A DNA stretch of 31,776 nucleotides from positions 1-31,776 of IMG/VR virus record IMGVR_UViG_3300030451_001440; one strand, written 5' to 3'. This document shows, in pieces, positions 21,117 to 29,470 of this stretch. Every line of letters starts with the position of its first letter. Position 1 is the first letter of the stretch. Position numbers and translations under genes: made by a program. Source of the DNA: a virus. The notes below the pieces were generated by a model. It was not told the origin of the DNA, made no database searches, and was given only the letters and a program-made list of their open reading frames with translations.

Positions 21117-21683
21117 TTAACTTGGTTTTGTAGGCCACTCACCTAGCGGTCTTGTGGGCGGGTCTTGTTCATTATAAACATATAAAGCTGCCAAAGCATC
21201 CACATCGCTAACGGCATCTATTTTGTTTTTCATATCATCTGCTGTAGACCTTACATTGGTTCTAAATGTCGACCAAGCGGAAGGTATCGCAGTGCCAGCC
21301 TCTTGATTTCTAATCACTAACCAATCATTTGATTGTAACAAAGTATAAGCGTGGTTGTTTATATATTCTTTGTGTATTGTCTTTAATCCTTTCACTAAAT
21401 CAGAACCAGAACCACTATCGTCTAATGACCGCGCCGTAGCTGTGCCATAAGATGCTTTTACTGCGCCACTAGAAAAAGTAAAAGTTTGCTCTGTGTTTAT
21501 ATAATAATTTTTATCTTTAAGATTCGTATTATCTTCAACTACTTCGTAAATGCCTATAGCCTCTAACTCAGAGCTCGACCATAATTCAAATATATTTCTT
21601 GGATATTTTATATCACCAATTAATTGTTGTTTGGGTTGTTTGATTATCTTACTAATACTACCCGATTCTACCAATGCCCACAT
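21117..21683 (-). CDS. Tail-fibre-associated protein (XkdW/fibre-assembly-like candidate)
   Basis: A 188-residue protein at the distal end of the fibre operon, starting MWALVESGSISKIIKQPKQ with a GAGGTAA site. The N-terminal half has IGDIKYPRNIFELWSSSELE, then AIGIYEVVEDNT, which resembles the front of phage fibre-assembly/XkdW-type proteins. The C-terminal half is Trp-rich (NDWLVIRNQEAGTAIPSAWS) and ends in PPTRPLGEWPTKPS. Such proteins usually help fold or cap the receptor-binding fibre encoded next to them. Assignment is moderate. Confidence 0.65.
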   Translation of the reverse strand: MWALVESGSISKIIKQPKQQLIGDIKYPRNIFELWSSSELEAIGIYEVVEDNTNLKDKNYYINTEQTFTFSSGAVKASYGTATARSLDDSGSGSDLVKGLKTIHKEYINNHAYTLLQSNDWLVIRNQEAGTAIPSAWSTFRTNVRSTADDMKNKIDAVSDVDALAALYVYNEQDPPTRPLGEWPTKPS

Positions 21684-21686
21684 AAT

Positions 21687-22760
21687 TTACCTCGCTGTTG
21701 TTGGGATTCCTGTTGATGTTACAAATGGATTTTCTGCAAATGCCATATAAACGTATGTGCCACCACTAACATTTTGGTCCGATGCTGCTGTTTTCCATTT
21801 AAAACCATTACTTAAAAAATCAGCATGTTCATTACCAGATGTGCCTGAATATTCAGTATCATTATTATTGGCTGATAATCTAGCATTTACAACATTGAAT
21901 GGATTTCTTTTTGCATCATACATACGCCAATGATAACCTGCGGTATCTGTTCTTTTAGTCATAATAAAAGCAGGTTTAAATCCTAGATGGATGAACGGAC
22001 CATTTGCATCGCCTGAGGCAGTATATTTGCCGAACTTACTAAATCCTTGAATTTCAGCAAAACAATAAGCTATATAACCTATCGTGTTTTGATTTACCGA
22101 TGTAGCTGTACCTATTGAAAAAACAGATGTTGTTGGATCTGTTTGTGTCCAAGCGCCATCGTTTGCTGTTGCTGCATCTGTTGTATTCAGGCTTAGAAAA
22201 TCATAATTGTTAGTTGTACTATGATGTCTAACTGTCCAATTAGCAGAAGTAGTCCTACTTTTAACTACAATCCAAGCAGGTGCTTTACCAAGTCCATGAC
22301 CTATCGTAGCCGCACTACCTGTTCCTGTATAAGTAACAATGCTGAATCCTGCTGTAGTGTTTGCTTGTACTGTAGAAGTTATTGAGCCATCACTATTGCT
22401 TGATGTAGTGCCACCGTTGGCTTTCCATTGCCAACTAACATAAGTATCGTTTGAAGCATTAAAACCTGCATCACCTGCGCCTACACTAAATCCATCTGAA
22501 TTTAATGCAGTTACATAATCATCAATAGTGAATTCAGCATTAGCAGAATTAGATACTAACACTTTACCTGAAGAACCGACCCCTCTTGAAGAATCCATAA
22601 GAGCATGATTAAAAGCTATTCCTCTTGGTTTTGTCCAAACCCAATCAGGTTGTAAATCACTATTACCGTCATTAGTAATAGATTGTGTACTACCACTACC
22701 TGACCAAGTGGCTATTTGGAAATTGGCGCTTGGATCGTCTATCTGAGTATATACTGCCAT
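21687..22760 (-). CDS. Tail-fibre/receptor-binding protein with repeating beta domains
   Basis: A 357-residue protein, Gly/Ser/Thr/Asn/Trp-rich. Landmarks are DWVWTKPRGIAFNHALMDSS, a GFSIVTYTGTGSAATIGHGL, then GKAPAWIVVKSRTTSANWTV segment, and GPFIHLGFKPAFIMTKRTDT near the C-terminus. I recognise this as a widespread fibre domain of marine phages. It is likely an outer, ligand-contacting part. A strong GGAGG precedes the ATG and the next gene follows after three bases. The receptor is unknown. Confidence 0.78.
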   Translation of the reverse strand: MAVYTQIDDPSANFQIATWSGSGSTQSITNDGNSDLQPDWVWTKPRGIAFNHALMDSSRGVGSSGKVLVSNSANAEFTIDDYVTALNSDGFSVGAGDAGFNASNDTYVSWQWKANGGTTSSNSDGSITSTVQANTTAGFSIVTYTGTGSAATIGHGLGKAPAWIVVKSRTTSANWTVRHHSTTNNYDFLSLNTTDAATANDGAWTQTDPTTSVFSIGTATSVNQNTIGYIAYCFAEIQGFSKFGKYTASGDANGPFIHLGFKPAFIMTKRTDTAGYHWRMYDAKRNPFNVVNARLSANNNDTEYSGTSGNEHADFLSNGFKWKTAASDQNVSGGTYVYMAFAENPFVTSTGIPTTAR

Positions 22761-24152
22761 TTACCCTCCGCTAGATCCTAAATTCTTCGAGCACAGAGCT
22801 AAATACCCCGAGGGAGGCGCAAACTCAAATGAGCCAAAACCGTTCTCGTCTGTTGCTACGCTTGAAGGTGTCCACACTGAAAACCCACCAAAATTATATT
22901 GAACTGTATCATTAATAGTAGCATGAAAAGGCACGACCATTTTATTTGCCGCATCAAATAATCCAGAATTGGCTACGCTACTTTGCAACGTGCCGTTTCC
23001 AAAAATACTTATTTGATTGTCGTCCATATTTAAAGCTATAGAAATTATATCTCCATCCGTGTGAAAATCTGCAAAAGCATCGAGAGAACCATTAACCTTA
23101 GAACCTCCATTAAAATATTCTATACGCGCCGCCGATATATTGAAATTAAATGTTGAATTTATATCTTGCGGGTCATTTGAAGCTGTAACGTTGTCGCCAT
23201 CGTCAATAGCACTTACACCTATATTGTGAGAATTTTGTTGCACAAGTTTCATTTCCCAATACCATTTACCAGAAGTTACTGCAAAAGTACCAAAAGCACC
23301 ACCAACACCACCTCCAGTGTTGTCACCAAATTCAGTTGCGCCGTTGATTATCCCGTTAGTAGTGTATTTGAAATTTACTACAGGGTTAAGGGTACAAAAA
23401 TTGTTAGTGCAAGTGTCTGTAGCTTGATTGCTAGCTGATACGTTAATTAAATTAAAGTTGTTGCTGTTTCCGCTTGAGTCAGCTCCCATAGACCCAGAGT
23501 TATCAAAATTTAAGAAAAATCCTTCACTCCCATAAGAGCCAGTGTATTTTTTTGGAATCCAAATACCGCTGTCTGATTCAAATTCTCCAAATTGAGTAGG
23601 TGCTAATTGTGATCCATCAATATAATTGACCTCTGTAATATAACCATCAAAACCGTAACCGCTCTCTGTAAAAAAACCTAATTGTGTGGTTACTGAACTA
23701 AACTGTCCAAGAGTAAATTCCTCATTTAAGTCGGGATATTGTGCTGTATCAAAATCTGTTTCTTGAACTCCATTCCAATATATTTTTACTCTGTCCGAAT
23801 TTGTGCTTTGTGTCGTATCAATAGCAACCACCATGTGTGACCATGCGGCAGGATCTCTAAATACTCTTGATTCATTTTCAAACTCATGTCCGTTTGCTAA
23901 CCGTAAACTAAAGTAGTCAGAGGTTTTGAATCTAAACCTTACATGATCGCCTTGTGAATAAAAAATGTGGTCATTTCCTGGTTGAGTTCTTTTAAGCCAC
24001 ATAGAAAGAGTCATAGTCCTTCTATTGCCATCACTACCCGAGGCAGGTCTTTGTAAATACTCTGTATTAGTATCTTCAAGTTTTACAGAGTTAGATATGT
24101 CATATCCCGTACTAACAGAACCTCGGTTTGCTGTACGCTGTAACGTTTCCAT
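22761..24152 (-). CDS. Tail fibre with LamG-like and SPRY-like domains
   Basis: A 463-residue protein. Residues about 45-200 form a LamG/concanavalin-like sandwich (MTLSMWLKRTQPGNDHIFYS, VKIYWNGVQETDF, FDGYITEVNYIDGSQLAP). Residues about 285-420 look like a SPRY domain (SGKWYWEMKLVQQNSHNIGV, DDNQISIFGNGTLQ). The C-terminus FAPPSGYLALCSKNL is a conserved ending in marine phage fibres that I recall. Both domain types bind sugars or protein surfaces, so a role in host recognition is likely. The ribosome site is weak. Confidence 0.8.
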   Translation of the reverse strand: METLQRTANRGSVSTGYDISNSVKLEDTNTEYLQRPASGSDGNRRTMTLSMWLKRTQPGNDHIFYSQGDHVRFRFKTSDYFSLRLANGHEFENESRVFRDPAAWSHMVVAIDTTQSTNSDRVKIYWNGVQETDFDTAQYPDLNEEFTLGQFSSVTTQLGFFTESGYGFDGYITEVNYIDGSQLAPTQFGEFESDSGIWIPKKYTGSYGSEGFFLNFDNSGSMGADSSGNSNNFNLINVSASNQATDTCTNNFCTLNPVVNFKYTTNGIINGATEFGDNTGGGVGGAFGTFAVTSGKWYWEMKLVQQNSHNIGVSAIDDGDNVTASNDPQDINSTFNFNISAARIEYFNGGSKVNGSLDAFADFHTDGDIISIALNMDDNQISIFGNGTLQSSVANSGLFDAANKMVVPFHATINDTVQYNFGGFSVWTPSSVATDENGFGSFEFAPPSGYLALCSKNLGSSGG

Positions 24153-24153
24153 A

Positions 24154-25713
24154 TTAGCTTTGCGTTAGATTTTGGCTAATACCGATATTTTGCCACTTGT
24201 TACCGTTATATCTGAAAGCAAATATATCTGTTTTTGCGTCTGTAGCGGTCATCGTGGGGTTTTCATCACCTGGGAACTCGAAAATAGCGTTGAACGCTAA
24301 AGTGTATGGCCCACTAGATGCGTGTTGAGCAACTTCTATTTGTATGATAGCTCCCTCCGTAGCGTTAGTAGGTGCTGAAATGGTGCTGTTTTCTTCTAGT
24401 AATAAAAATGCGTTTGCGGCCGCTCTGGCATCCCAAGACACCGTGCCGTCTGTTAAGGCGACTTGTTTTATATTTGCGGATGTTTCAGCTGTTACCACTT
24501 GGTTCTCGTCAATACTTAAAGCAACGCTAGATCCTACAGTGCTACCAACACCAACAAGTAAATCATCGGCGCTATCGTCTAATGCAACGTAAAAGTCTTG
24601 TGCGTTGCCGTCGAAAACTATTGATGTGTCAACAGCGGCGCCGTCTCCTAATGTCACAGTATCGTCTGTAATTGTGAGAATATTGTTAGTGCCTACGGTT
24701 GAGCCTTCGCCGATTACTAATTTATCGGCTGAATCGTCCAGGGCCACATAGAAGTCTTTTGCATTACCGTCAAATACTAAAGCTGTATCTGCGGCCGCGC
24801 CGTCGCCTAATGTGACTGTATCGTCGGTGATAGTAAGTATGTTGTTTGTGCCGACAGTTGACCCTTCACCAATAACTAATTTATCAGCAGAGTCATCATT
24901 AGCAATATAGAAATCTTTTACGCCGTTAAACTTAATAGCTACATCTTCTTCGCCACCGTCACCTAAAGTAAGTGTAGGTGTGGTGCCTAATAAAGACATG
25001 GTTTGCGCGGCAATATCACCTGTGGTTGATGATGCCGCTTGGCCAACACCTATGGATTGAGCAAATTTAATATCTTGGTTTTCATCAATTTCAATAGCAG
25101 GCGTTGTTCCTACTGCTGAACCAAGGCCAATAACTAAATCATCCGCTGAGTCATCTAAACCCATGTAGAAATCTTGAGCATTACCGTCAAACACGATTTT
25201 AGTATCTTCTGCTCCAGCGTCACCGATTGTTAAGGTTGGTGTGGATCCAGATATGGTTAATGAATCTGTTAAGTTTAGATCTGTTAAGGCCTCGACCATA
25301 GCACCGCCAGATCCAGCACCGTCTGAATAAATTGCTTTGACGTGGCTGTTTGGTACGGTAACGGTTGCGCCAGTGCCTTGTTTGATAATAATGTTGTAGG
25401 GTCCAGAAGAACCGCTATCTGTAGTTGCGTTTTCAATAAACCAAAGTTTTGAAACGGTGTTTGGGCCTATTGTAATTGTGCAATCAGAATCTAGTGCACC
25501 TGTATATTTTAAAAATATAGACCTACCTGGGTCGGTGGAGCCGTCGGCTATGGTTGTTGTGTGTGTGTTCGCGTTTGTAGTTATGGCCTCGGTGCCAAAA
25601 CTGAAAGCCTCTGCAATAAGTTCTAGGTTGGTGTTGGTTTCGGATCCCCAGGTACCCGAACTCTCACCTGTGCCTATCTCTTTGAGTCTTAAATCATTTA
25701 CATAAGTTGCCAT
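24154..25713 (-). CDS. Long tail fibre with 53-residue repeats
   Basis: A 519-residue protein. The N-terminus MATYVNDLRLKEIGTGESSG, then TWGSETNTNLELIAEAFSFG, is a recurrent virion-attachment type. Residues about 161-406 contain four versions of a repeat with DGNAxDFYVALDDSADKLVI, GEGSTVGTNNILTITD and VTLGDGA, spaced 53 residues for the last three (DDSAD at 273, 326, 379). The C-terminus is a separate globular part (ENPTMTATDAKTDIFAFRYN). Repeats would form a rod. An AGAGGA site precedes the ATG. Fibre shaft is likely. Confidence 0.82.
   Translation of the reverse strand: MATYVNDLRLKEIGTGESSGTWGSETNTNLELIAEAFSFGTEAITTNANTHTTTIADGSTDPGRSIFLKYTGALDSDCTITIGPNTVSKLWFIENATTDSGSSGPYNIIIKQGTGATVTVPNSHVKAIYSDGAGSGGAMVEALTDLNLTDSLTISGSTPTLTIGDAGAEDTKIVFDGNAQDFYMGLDDSADDLVIGLGSAVGTTPAIEIDENQDIKFAQSIGVGQAASSTTGDIAAQTMSLLGTTPTLTLGDGGEEDVAIKFNGVKDFYIANDDSADKLVIGEGSTVGTNNILTITDDTVTLGDGAAADTALVFDGNAKDFYVALDDSADKLVIGEGSTVGTNNILTITDDTVTLGDGAAVDTSIVFDGNAQDFYVALDDSADDLLVGVGSTVGSSVALSIDENQVVTAETSANIKQVALTDGTVSWDARAAANAFLLLEENSTISAPTNATEGAIIQIEVAQHASSGPYTLAFNAIFEFPGDENPTMTATDAKTDIFAFRYNGNKWQNIGISQNLTQS
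24496..25233 (-). repeat. Protein-level tandem repeat in the fibre gene
   Basis: Four copies encode residues about 161-213, 248-300, 301-353 and 354-406. Copies two and three are identical over 34 residues around DDSADKLVIGEGSTVGTNN, yet by hand alignment differ at about 20 of 100 nucleotides, all silent. Confidence 0.75.
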
Positions 25714-25741
25714 GTTGGTCCTCTTCTAAATATTCTAAACG

Positions 25742-26293
25742 TTATGCCGCATCGCGGCCCGCGTCAATTACAGTATAAGACGGTGTTTGACTTGTTGCAA
25801 CGGCGGAATAGCCAGGAGATTGATCCGTGTCTATTACGCCATATACTAAAATAAATCCTGTCGATGCAGTAAATTCCACCCCTATCGGTGATACGTCTGC
25901 GTTAGCTTGTGTGGTAACAGCTCCAATACCCGAGGCTACCTGGAACCCAGTTAAATTTATAATCTCGTTTTCGTGGACTATGACAGAGCCAATAGCCGAA
26001 GTTGTGACCAGGGTTGTAACAGTCACGTTTGCTTTTGCCACTTGTGTAGTTGTCCCTAGACCCGAAGTTATGGCAAGGGTTCCTAATGTTTGATTGGCTT
26101 TACCGCTTTGTGTGGTTGTTCCTTGGCCAGAGGTTATGGCCAAAGTGCCTACCGATACGTCGGCCGCGGCGGCTACGGTTACAGTTCCTAGGCCAGCTGT
26201 AATTGCTCCTACACTGGTAAGGGTTACGGGTAGCTCTTCGCCCCAAGCACCTTCACCCCAGGTGCCTCTACCCCAACCGTTGATAATAGCCAT
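25742..26293 (-). CDS. Tail/fibre protein with Gly-Thr-rich repeats
   Basis: A 183-residue protein. The N-terminus NGWGRGTWGEGAWGEE repeats a motif of the hub-like protein at the left edge. Then about five 22-residue repeats follow, such as GTLAITSGLGTTTQVAKANV, each with an S-G-L-G-T-T-T turn, which suggests a beta-helical or stacked rod. The C-terminal 30 residues include SPGYSAVATSQTPSYTVID. Its ATG lies inside the stop of the 47-residue gene (TAATG). Likely a structural connector of the fibre region. Confidence 0.7.
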   Translation of the reverse strand: MAIINGWGRGTWGEGAWGEELPVTLTSVGAITAGLGTVTVAAAADVSVGTLAITSGQGTTTQSGKANQTLGTLAITSGLGTTTQVAKANVTVTTLVTTSAIGSVIVHENEIINLTGFQVASGIGAVTTQANADVSPIGVEFTASTGFILVYGVIDTDQSPGYSAVATSQTPSYTVIDAGRDAA

Positions 26294-26436
26294 TAGTTAG
26301 TCAATGAATCGCGCACTTCTTCAAGTTGCGATTTGAGTTGAGTTAGGTCGGACCTAACGGGTTCTGTCATAAAATCCAGGAGCAACATCGACTCGATTGT
26401 GGTTATGCACCAAATTACTTTTTCTAAGTCACTCAC
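26293..26436 (-). CDS. Small coiled-coil protein, GTG start
   Basis: A 47-residue ORF, starting at GTG 26436 (MSDLEKVIWCITTIESMLLL, then DFMTEPVRSDLTQLKSQLEE). GAGGA lies five bases upstream. It overlaps the preceding gene's end by 8 bases and shares TAATG with the next gene. It is a hydrophobic-then-charged helix. Without it 135 bases between the large protein and the next fibre gene would be empty. Function unknown. Confidence 0.6.
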   Translation of the reverse strand: MSDLEKVIWCITTIESMLLLDFMTEPVRSDLTQLKSQLEEVRDSLTN

Positions 26437-28306
26437 TTGATTCCTCAAAAATATTTATATTTTCCAGGTTGTAATTTTTTGCACTTTTTTGTAAACTAGG
26501 GTCTATGGAAAAATCACGTTTATATTTTGCATGGGAAAAAGGCCCAGCTGTTGTTGAGAAAGTACCAGATGGTAGCTTGGGTTTTATACTTGGTAATGAC
26601 GCGTGGATTCCAGCAAGTCCAGCACAGGTAGCTGATTTTGTCATTGATGGCGCGGAATTATCAGAAAGCGCATTTAACGAAAGGTTTGGTACCATCGGTG
26701 GCACTTTGCCAAATCTACCTGTCGAGTAAGTTACCGCACCGCCCATAGCAAATTTTTGCACATCTAAGTCAAAAAATTCTTGGTCTATTTTTGCACCAGC
26801 ATCGCCAAAAATTTGTTTCATTTCTTTTTGTAATCTTAAAGCCTCGTTCAAAGCCTCATCCGTAACGCCCGCTAATTGTTTGGGGTCTTTAGGCATACCT
26901 TTAGGTAATATGGATCTAAATTCTTCATAAAGAGGATGTGCTTTGTTGGAGGCTTTCCACATTTCATCGGTAATAAGACCTATTTCTGCAATAATTTTTT
27001 CGCCGTTAGAGCCTGTAAACTGAATATTAAGTTTTCGGTCAATATATCCCTCTGGTTTTAAAACTCTACCTGAGTCCATAGCTGGGAATTTGTCTGCAAT
27101 CGCTTTAGCTAATTCGCGTTCTTCTGCTGGAGTGTTGACAATAATACGAGTTCTTATTGGGTCTGTCATTTGACCGATATCGCCATTGTATTTATCGGTG
27201 GCTTTTTCAATCATTCTAGGAATCCCTTTTACCTGTCCAGCTATTTGCCCTGTTTCCATATCTATAGCGCCTGGTTCAGCGCCAGGGTTAGATGCTGTTT
27301 TTTTATTAAATTGTTGCGCTATATCATCTATGCTTTGTTGAAACTCGGGATTTAGTCTTTTCGCCCGTTCAAACATAAAAGCCGCATCGTCATTCACAAA
27401 ACCAGTGCTTATGTCGTCTTGATGCGCGTTGAATATTTGTTTTACTTGTTTTTCTGTTTTAGACCCGAATGGCTCTACTTTCAATTCCAATGTTGGATTC
27501 CCTGCCTCGGGTTGTAATTTTGTTGATTTTTCAACGCGAGCCATTTCTTTGTTAAGTTTTCTGGCTTTTTCGTAAGCCAAGAATTCTTCTTCGCTCGTAA
27601 ACTTTTTAATCGGTACTTGTGTTATACCTGCGCTTTCTAGGGCCTCGATTGATGATTTGCCTGCTAACTGTTCTAAAGAACCGTCTGCTTTTTCTAGGAC
27701 TTCTATCGGTTGTCTGGGGGTTTGCTTGACACCTTTGTATTCATAACCCATGCCTGTTGATTTCATCTGTTGAGCGGCATCCTCTACTCTACTAGGTGGA
27801 GATCTTAAAATATTTCCTGTGGGGTCAACAGGTCTTTGAATTTTTGAAATATCTACAACGGCATCCGAGCCTTCTGTTGTGATTGATTTTTCTAATGGGT
27901 TTGGAGTTTTAAGTGCGCCCTTTAATCCTGCCTTGGGCGCTTTGACTAATTCGCCTACTAACGGTAGTGCGCCTAATGCAGATAGTCCCGCTATACCGAG
28001 GTTGATTGCACCCTCTTTGCCACGGCCAGCCTGTAAATCTCTGTAAGCATCGCGGCTGTATTTACCTGCGGCGGCTAAGTCAATTCCCATACCAGGGAGC
28101 GTAAGGCCAGTCAAAATTTGTGCTCCTAGGGGCACGGTTTCTTCGTAATCTTCTATGCTTTTATCTAAAAAATCTCTAGTATCTTCTTCGGCAAGCTGGG
28201 ACAAAGGCTTTACATATCGGGATGTGTCCGTTGACGCAAGTGCAAGCGTTTCGTCAAGGGACAGCGGCGTTTGGTCAAATATATTGATGTCTCTATAATC
28301 ACGCAT
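26429..28306 (-). CDS. Large protein with hydrophobic segment and RelA/SpoT-like domain
   Basis: A 625-residue protein. Residues 59-130 are hydrophobic and Gly-rich (GAQILTGLTLPGMGIDLAAA, GLSALGALPLVGELVKAP), like proteins that phages eject into the host or pre-toxin regions. Residues about 360-468 match the layout of a RelA/SpoT nucleotidyltransferase: DKYNGDIGQMTDPIRTRIIV, GYIDRKLNIQF, AEIGLITDEMWKASNKAHPL. Candidate key residues are Asp382, Arg385, Tyr421 and Glu441. Residues about 527-600 are Ser/Pro-rich and overlie an antisense ORF. The start has no ribosome site; TATAAT sits 7 bases upstream, so a leaderless mRNA is possible. Activity is not proven. Confidence 0.65.
   Translation of the reverse strand: MRDYRDINIFDQTPLSLDETLALASTDTSRYVKPLSQLAEEDTRDFLDKSIEDYEETVPLGAQILTGLTLPGMGIDLAAAGKYSRDAYRDLQAGRGKEGAINLGIAGLSALGALPLVGELVKAPKAGLKGALKTPNPLEKSITTEGSDAVVDISKIQRPVDPTGNILRSPPSRVEDAAQQMKSTGMGYEYKGVKQTPRQPIEVLEKADGSLEQLAGKSSIEALESAGITQVPIKKFTSEEEFLAYEKARKLNKEMARVEKSTKLQPEAGNPTLELKVEPFGSKTEKQVKQIFNAHQDDISTGFVNDDAAFMFERAKRLNPEFQQSIDDIAQQFNKKTASNPGAEPGAIDMETGQIAGQVKGIPRMIEKATDKYNGDIGQMTDPIRTRIIVNTPAEERELAKAIADKFPAMDSGRVLKPEGYIDRKLNIQFTGSNGEKIIAEIGLITDEMWKASNKAHPLYEEFRSILPKGMPKDPKQLAGVTDEALNEALRLQKEMKQIFGDAGAKIDQEFFDLDVQKFAMGGAVTYSTGRFGKVPPMVPNLSLNALSDNSAPSMTKSATCAGLAGIHASLPSIKPKLPSGTFSTTAGPFSHAKYKRDFSIDPSLQKSAKNYNLENINIFEESSE
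26505..26729 (+). CDS. Antisense ORF inside the 3' end of the RelA/SpoT-like gene
   Basis: A 74-residue plus-strand ORF whose product looks like a natural protein: EKVPDGSLGFILGNDAWIPA, SPAQVADFVIDGAELSESAF, NERFGTIGGTLPNLP. The opposite-strand translation of the same bases is Ser/Pro/Leu-rich, as shadow frames tend to be. G exceeds C here on the + strand (about 59 to 39 by count), opposite to much of the neighbouring leftward genes. The start has only AGGG upstream and no promoter is obvious. It may be a real gene, a remnant, or an inverted piece of the host gene. Confidence 0.35.
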   Translation: MEKSRLYFAWEKGPAVVEKVPDGSLGFILGNDAWIPASPAQVADFVIDGAELSESAFNERFGTIGGTLPNLPVE

Positions 28307-28342
28307 TACATGATTATAGATTGAAGAATTAAATTTTGCTAA

Positions 28343-29137
28343 TCAACTGGCCTGGTTTAATCCCTGGAACTTTCTGTTTAGGATTTTGTGGACTTTGTGG
28401 TAGGGAAAGTCCTCATAGCCTTTGTGTAAATTTTGCACCTGTTTGGCAATCCTTCTAGCACCTAGGCCACGCTCTTTGCAGGCATAGATTGTTTTTAGAA
28501 CCTCTTGTTCTTCGGGTATGGGAACCAATTTGGCTCTCCTTTTGTTGTTACCAAAATATTCATATTCTTTTTTGTAGCCAAACGGGGTGTGACCGCCGAT
28601 CGAATAACCTTTTTCGGCCCAGGCAATCTTGCCATTATTAAACCTGGACATAATTAGGTCCCTTTCAAATTCTGCGAACTGCGCTATGGTTGCTAACAAA
28701 TTACGGTTGTTTATCCTGGCCATGTCTAGTTTGGCCTCTAGGCCAGTGGATTCTTCGTCTTTAGGTAAAACTACTGGTGTATCACCAAACATTTCACAAA
28801 AGTAAAGCGTAATACCTGTGTCCTCCAATGTTGGCACCATGTTTAACATGTCATAAAAACCTCTGGCAAACCTGTCTAGCTTAGTGGTTACTATCACGTC
28901 ATGCCTGTCCATGATGTCAGTTAAATCTCTGGAGCCTGGTCGATCGACTAAGTCCTTCATGCCACTAACGCCAGCGTCAATAAAGAATTTATCGACGGGC
29001 CTGTTGAACTTAGCCTGGACAAACTGTTCAATAGAATTTTTTTGGTCGTCCAAAGAAGAACCTTCTTTGACTTGTTGCTCCGAAGAAACACGGACATAGC
29101 CGTAAATGTTATTAATTTGTTTGCGCGGTTGTATCAT
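28343..29137 (-). CDS. Serine recombinase (resolvase/invertase family)
   Basis: A 264-residue protein. The N-terminal catalytic domain carries YGYVRVSSEQQ (nucleophile Ser18, Arg16), VDRPGSRDLTDIMDR with Arg66 and KLDRFARG (86-93). A long alpha-E helix follows (IAQFAEFERDLIMSRFNNGK), then a Recombinase-type second domain (KGYSIGGHTPFGYKKEYEYF). It is shorter than large serine integrases and longer than classic resolvases. It has AAGGAGGCCGC before its ATG and is the last gene of the leftward early run. It may integrate the phage, resolve multimers or invert a segment; no att or inverted-repeat site was found. Confidence 0.85.
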   Translation of the reverse strand: MIQPRKQINNIYGYVRVSSEQQVKEGSSLDDQKNSIEQFVQAKFNRPVDKFFIDAGVSGMKDLVDRPGSRDLTDIMDRHDVIVTTKLDRFARGFYDMLNMVPTLEDTGITLYFCEMFGDTPVVLPKDEESTGLEAKLDMARINNRNLLATIAQFAEFERDLIMSRFNNGKIAWAEKGYSIGGHTPFGYKKEYEYFGNNKRRAKLVPIPEEQEVLKTIYACKERGLGARRIAKQVQNLHKGYEDFPYHKVHKILNRKFQGLNQAS

Positions 29138-29146
29138 GCGGCCTCC

Positions 29147-29470
29147 TTAAGCAACGACAGGATTACCCTCATCGTCAATAATTTCACAGGTTGTTTTGGG
29201 TTGATATGTGCCGTCAATATGTTGTTTCAAGAAAAACTCCCAAGCCGTAAAGCCTTTGTTTTTTTCTTTTTCTATTAAATCAGAAAAACCTATTTCTTCT
29301 GGTTTCCATATTTGAACCGCAAGATTTATATATATTCTTGTTAGGTCGTGATTGCCACCTAAATCTTCAATAACAGTTTTTTCTGTCCACACTGTATCAG
29401 CGTCATACTCAACCTCTTTTATTAAAAACCTAGTAGCTTTATCTATACTATATGTTGTGATACTGCTCAT
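29147..29470 (-). CDS. Hypothetical early protein
   Basis: A 107-residue protein with alternating acidic and hydrophobic segments (TRFLIKEVEYDADTVWTEKT, AVQIWKPEEIGFSDLIEKEK, AWEFFLKQHIDGTYQPK). The compact mixture and the strand-helix spacing suggest a small alpha/beta protein. The start follows an AAGGAGGTGGCGTAATG module; the stop is inside the recombinase ribosome site, so both are translated together. No family is recognised. The context is early control genes next to a recombinase. Confidence 0.65.
   Translation of the reverse strand: MSSITTYSIDKATRFLIKEVEYDADTVWTEKTVIEDLGGNHDLTRIYINLAVQIWKPEEIGFSDLIEKEKNKGFTAWEFFLKQHIDGTYQPKTTCEIIDDEGNPVVA

Noticed and set aside
20932-21138. A 68-codon leftward ORF over the small TM gene
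   Set aside because: It overlaps, in another frame, two convincing 54-residue genes with good ribosome sites and natural sequences; its own product looks like random translation.
26430-26780. Invertible cassette with flanking inverted repeats
   Set aside because: I compared both flanks of the antisense ORF and found only short matches such as TTTGC/ATGGG with a gap, not a convincing recombination site. The inversion idea remains only a hypothesis.
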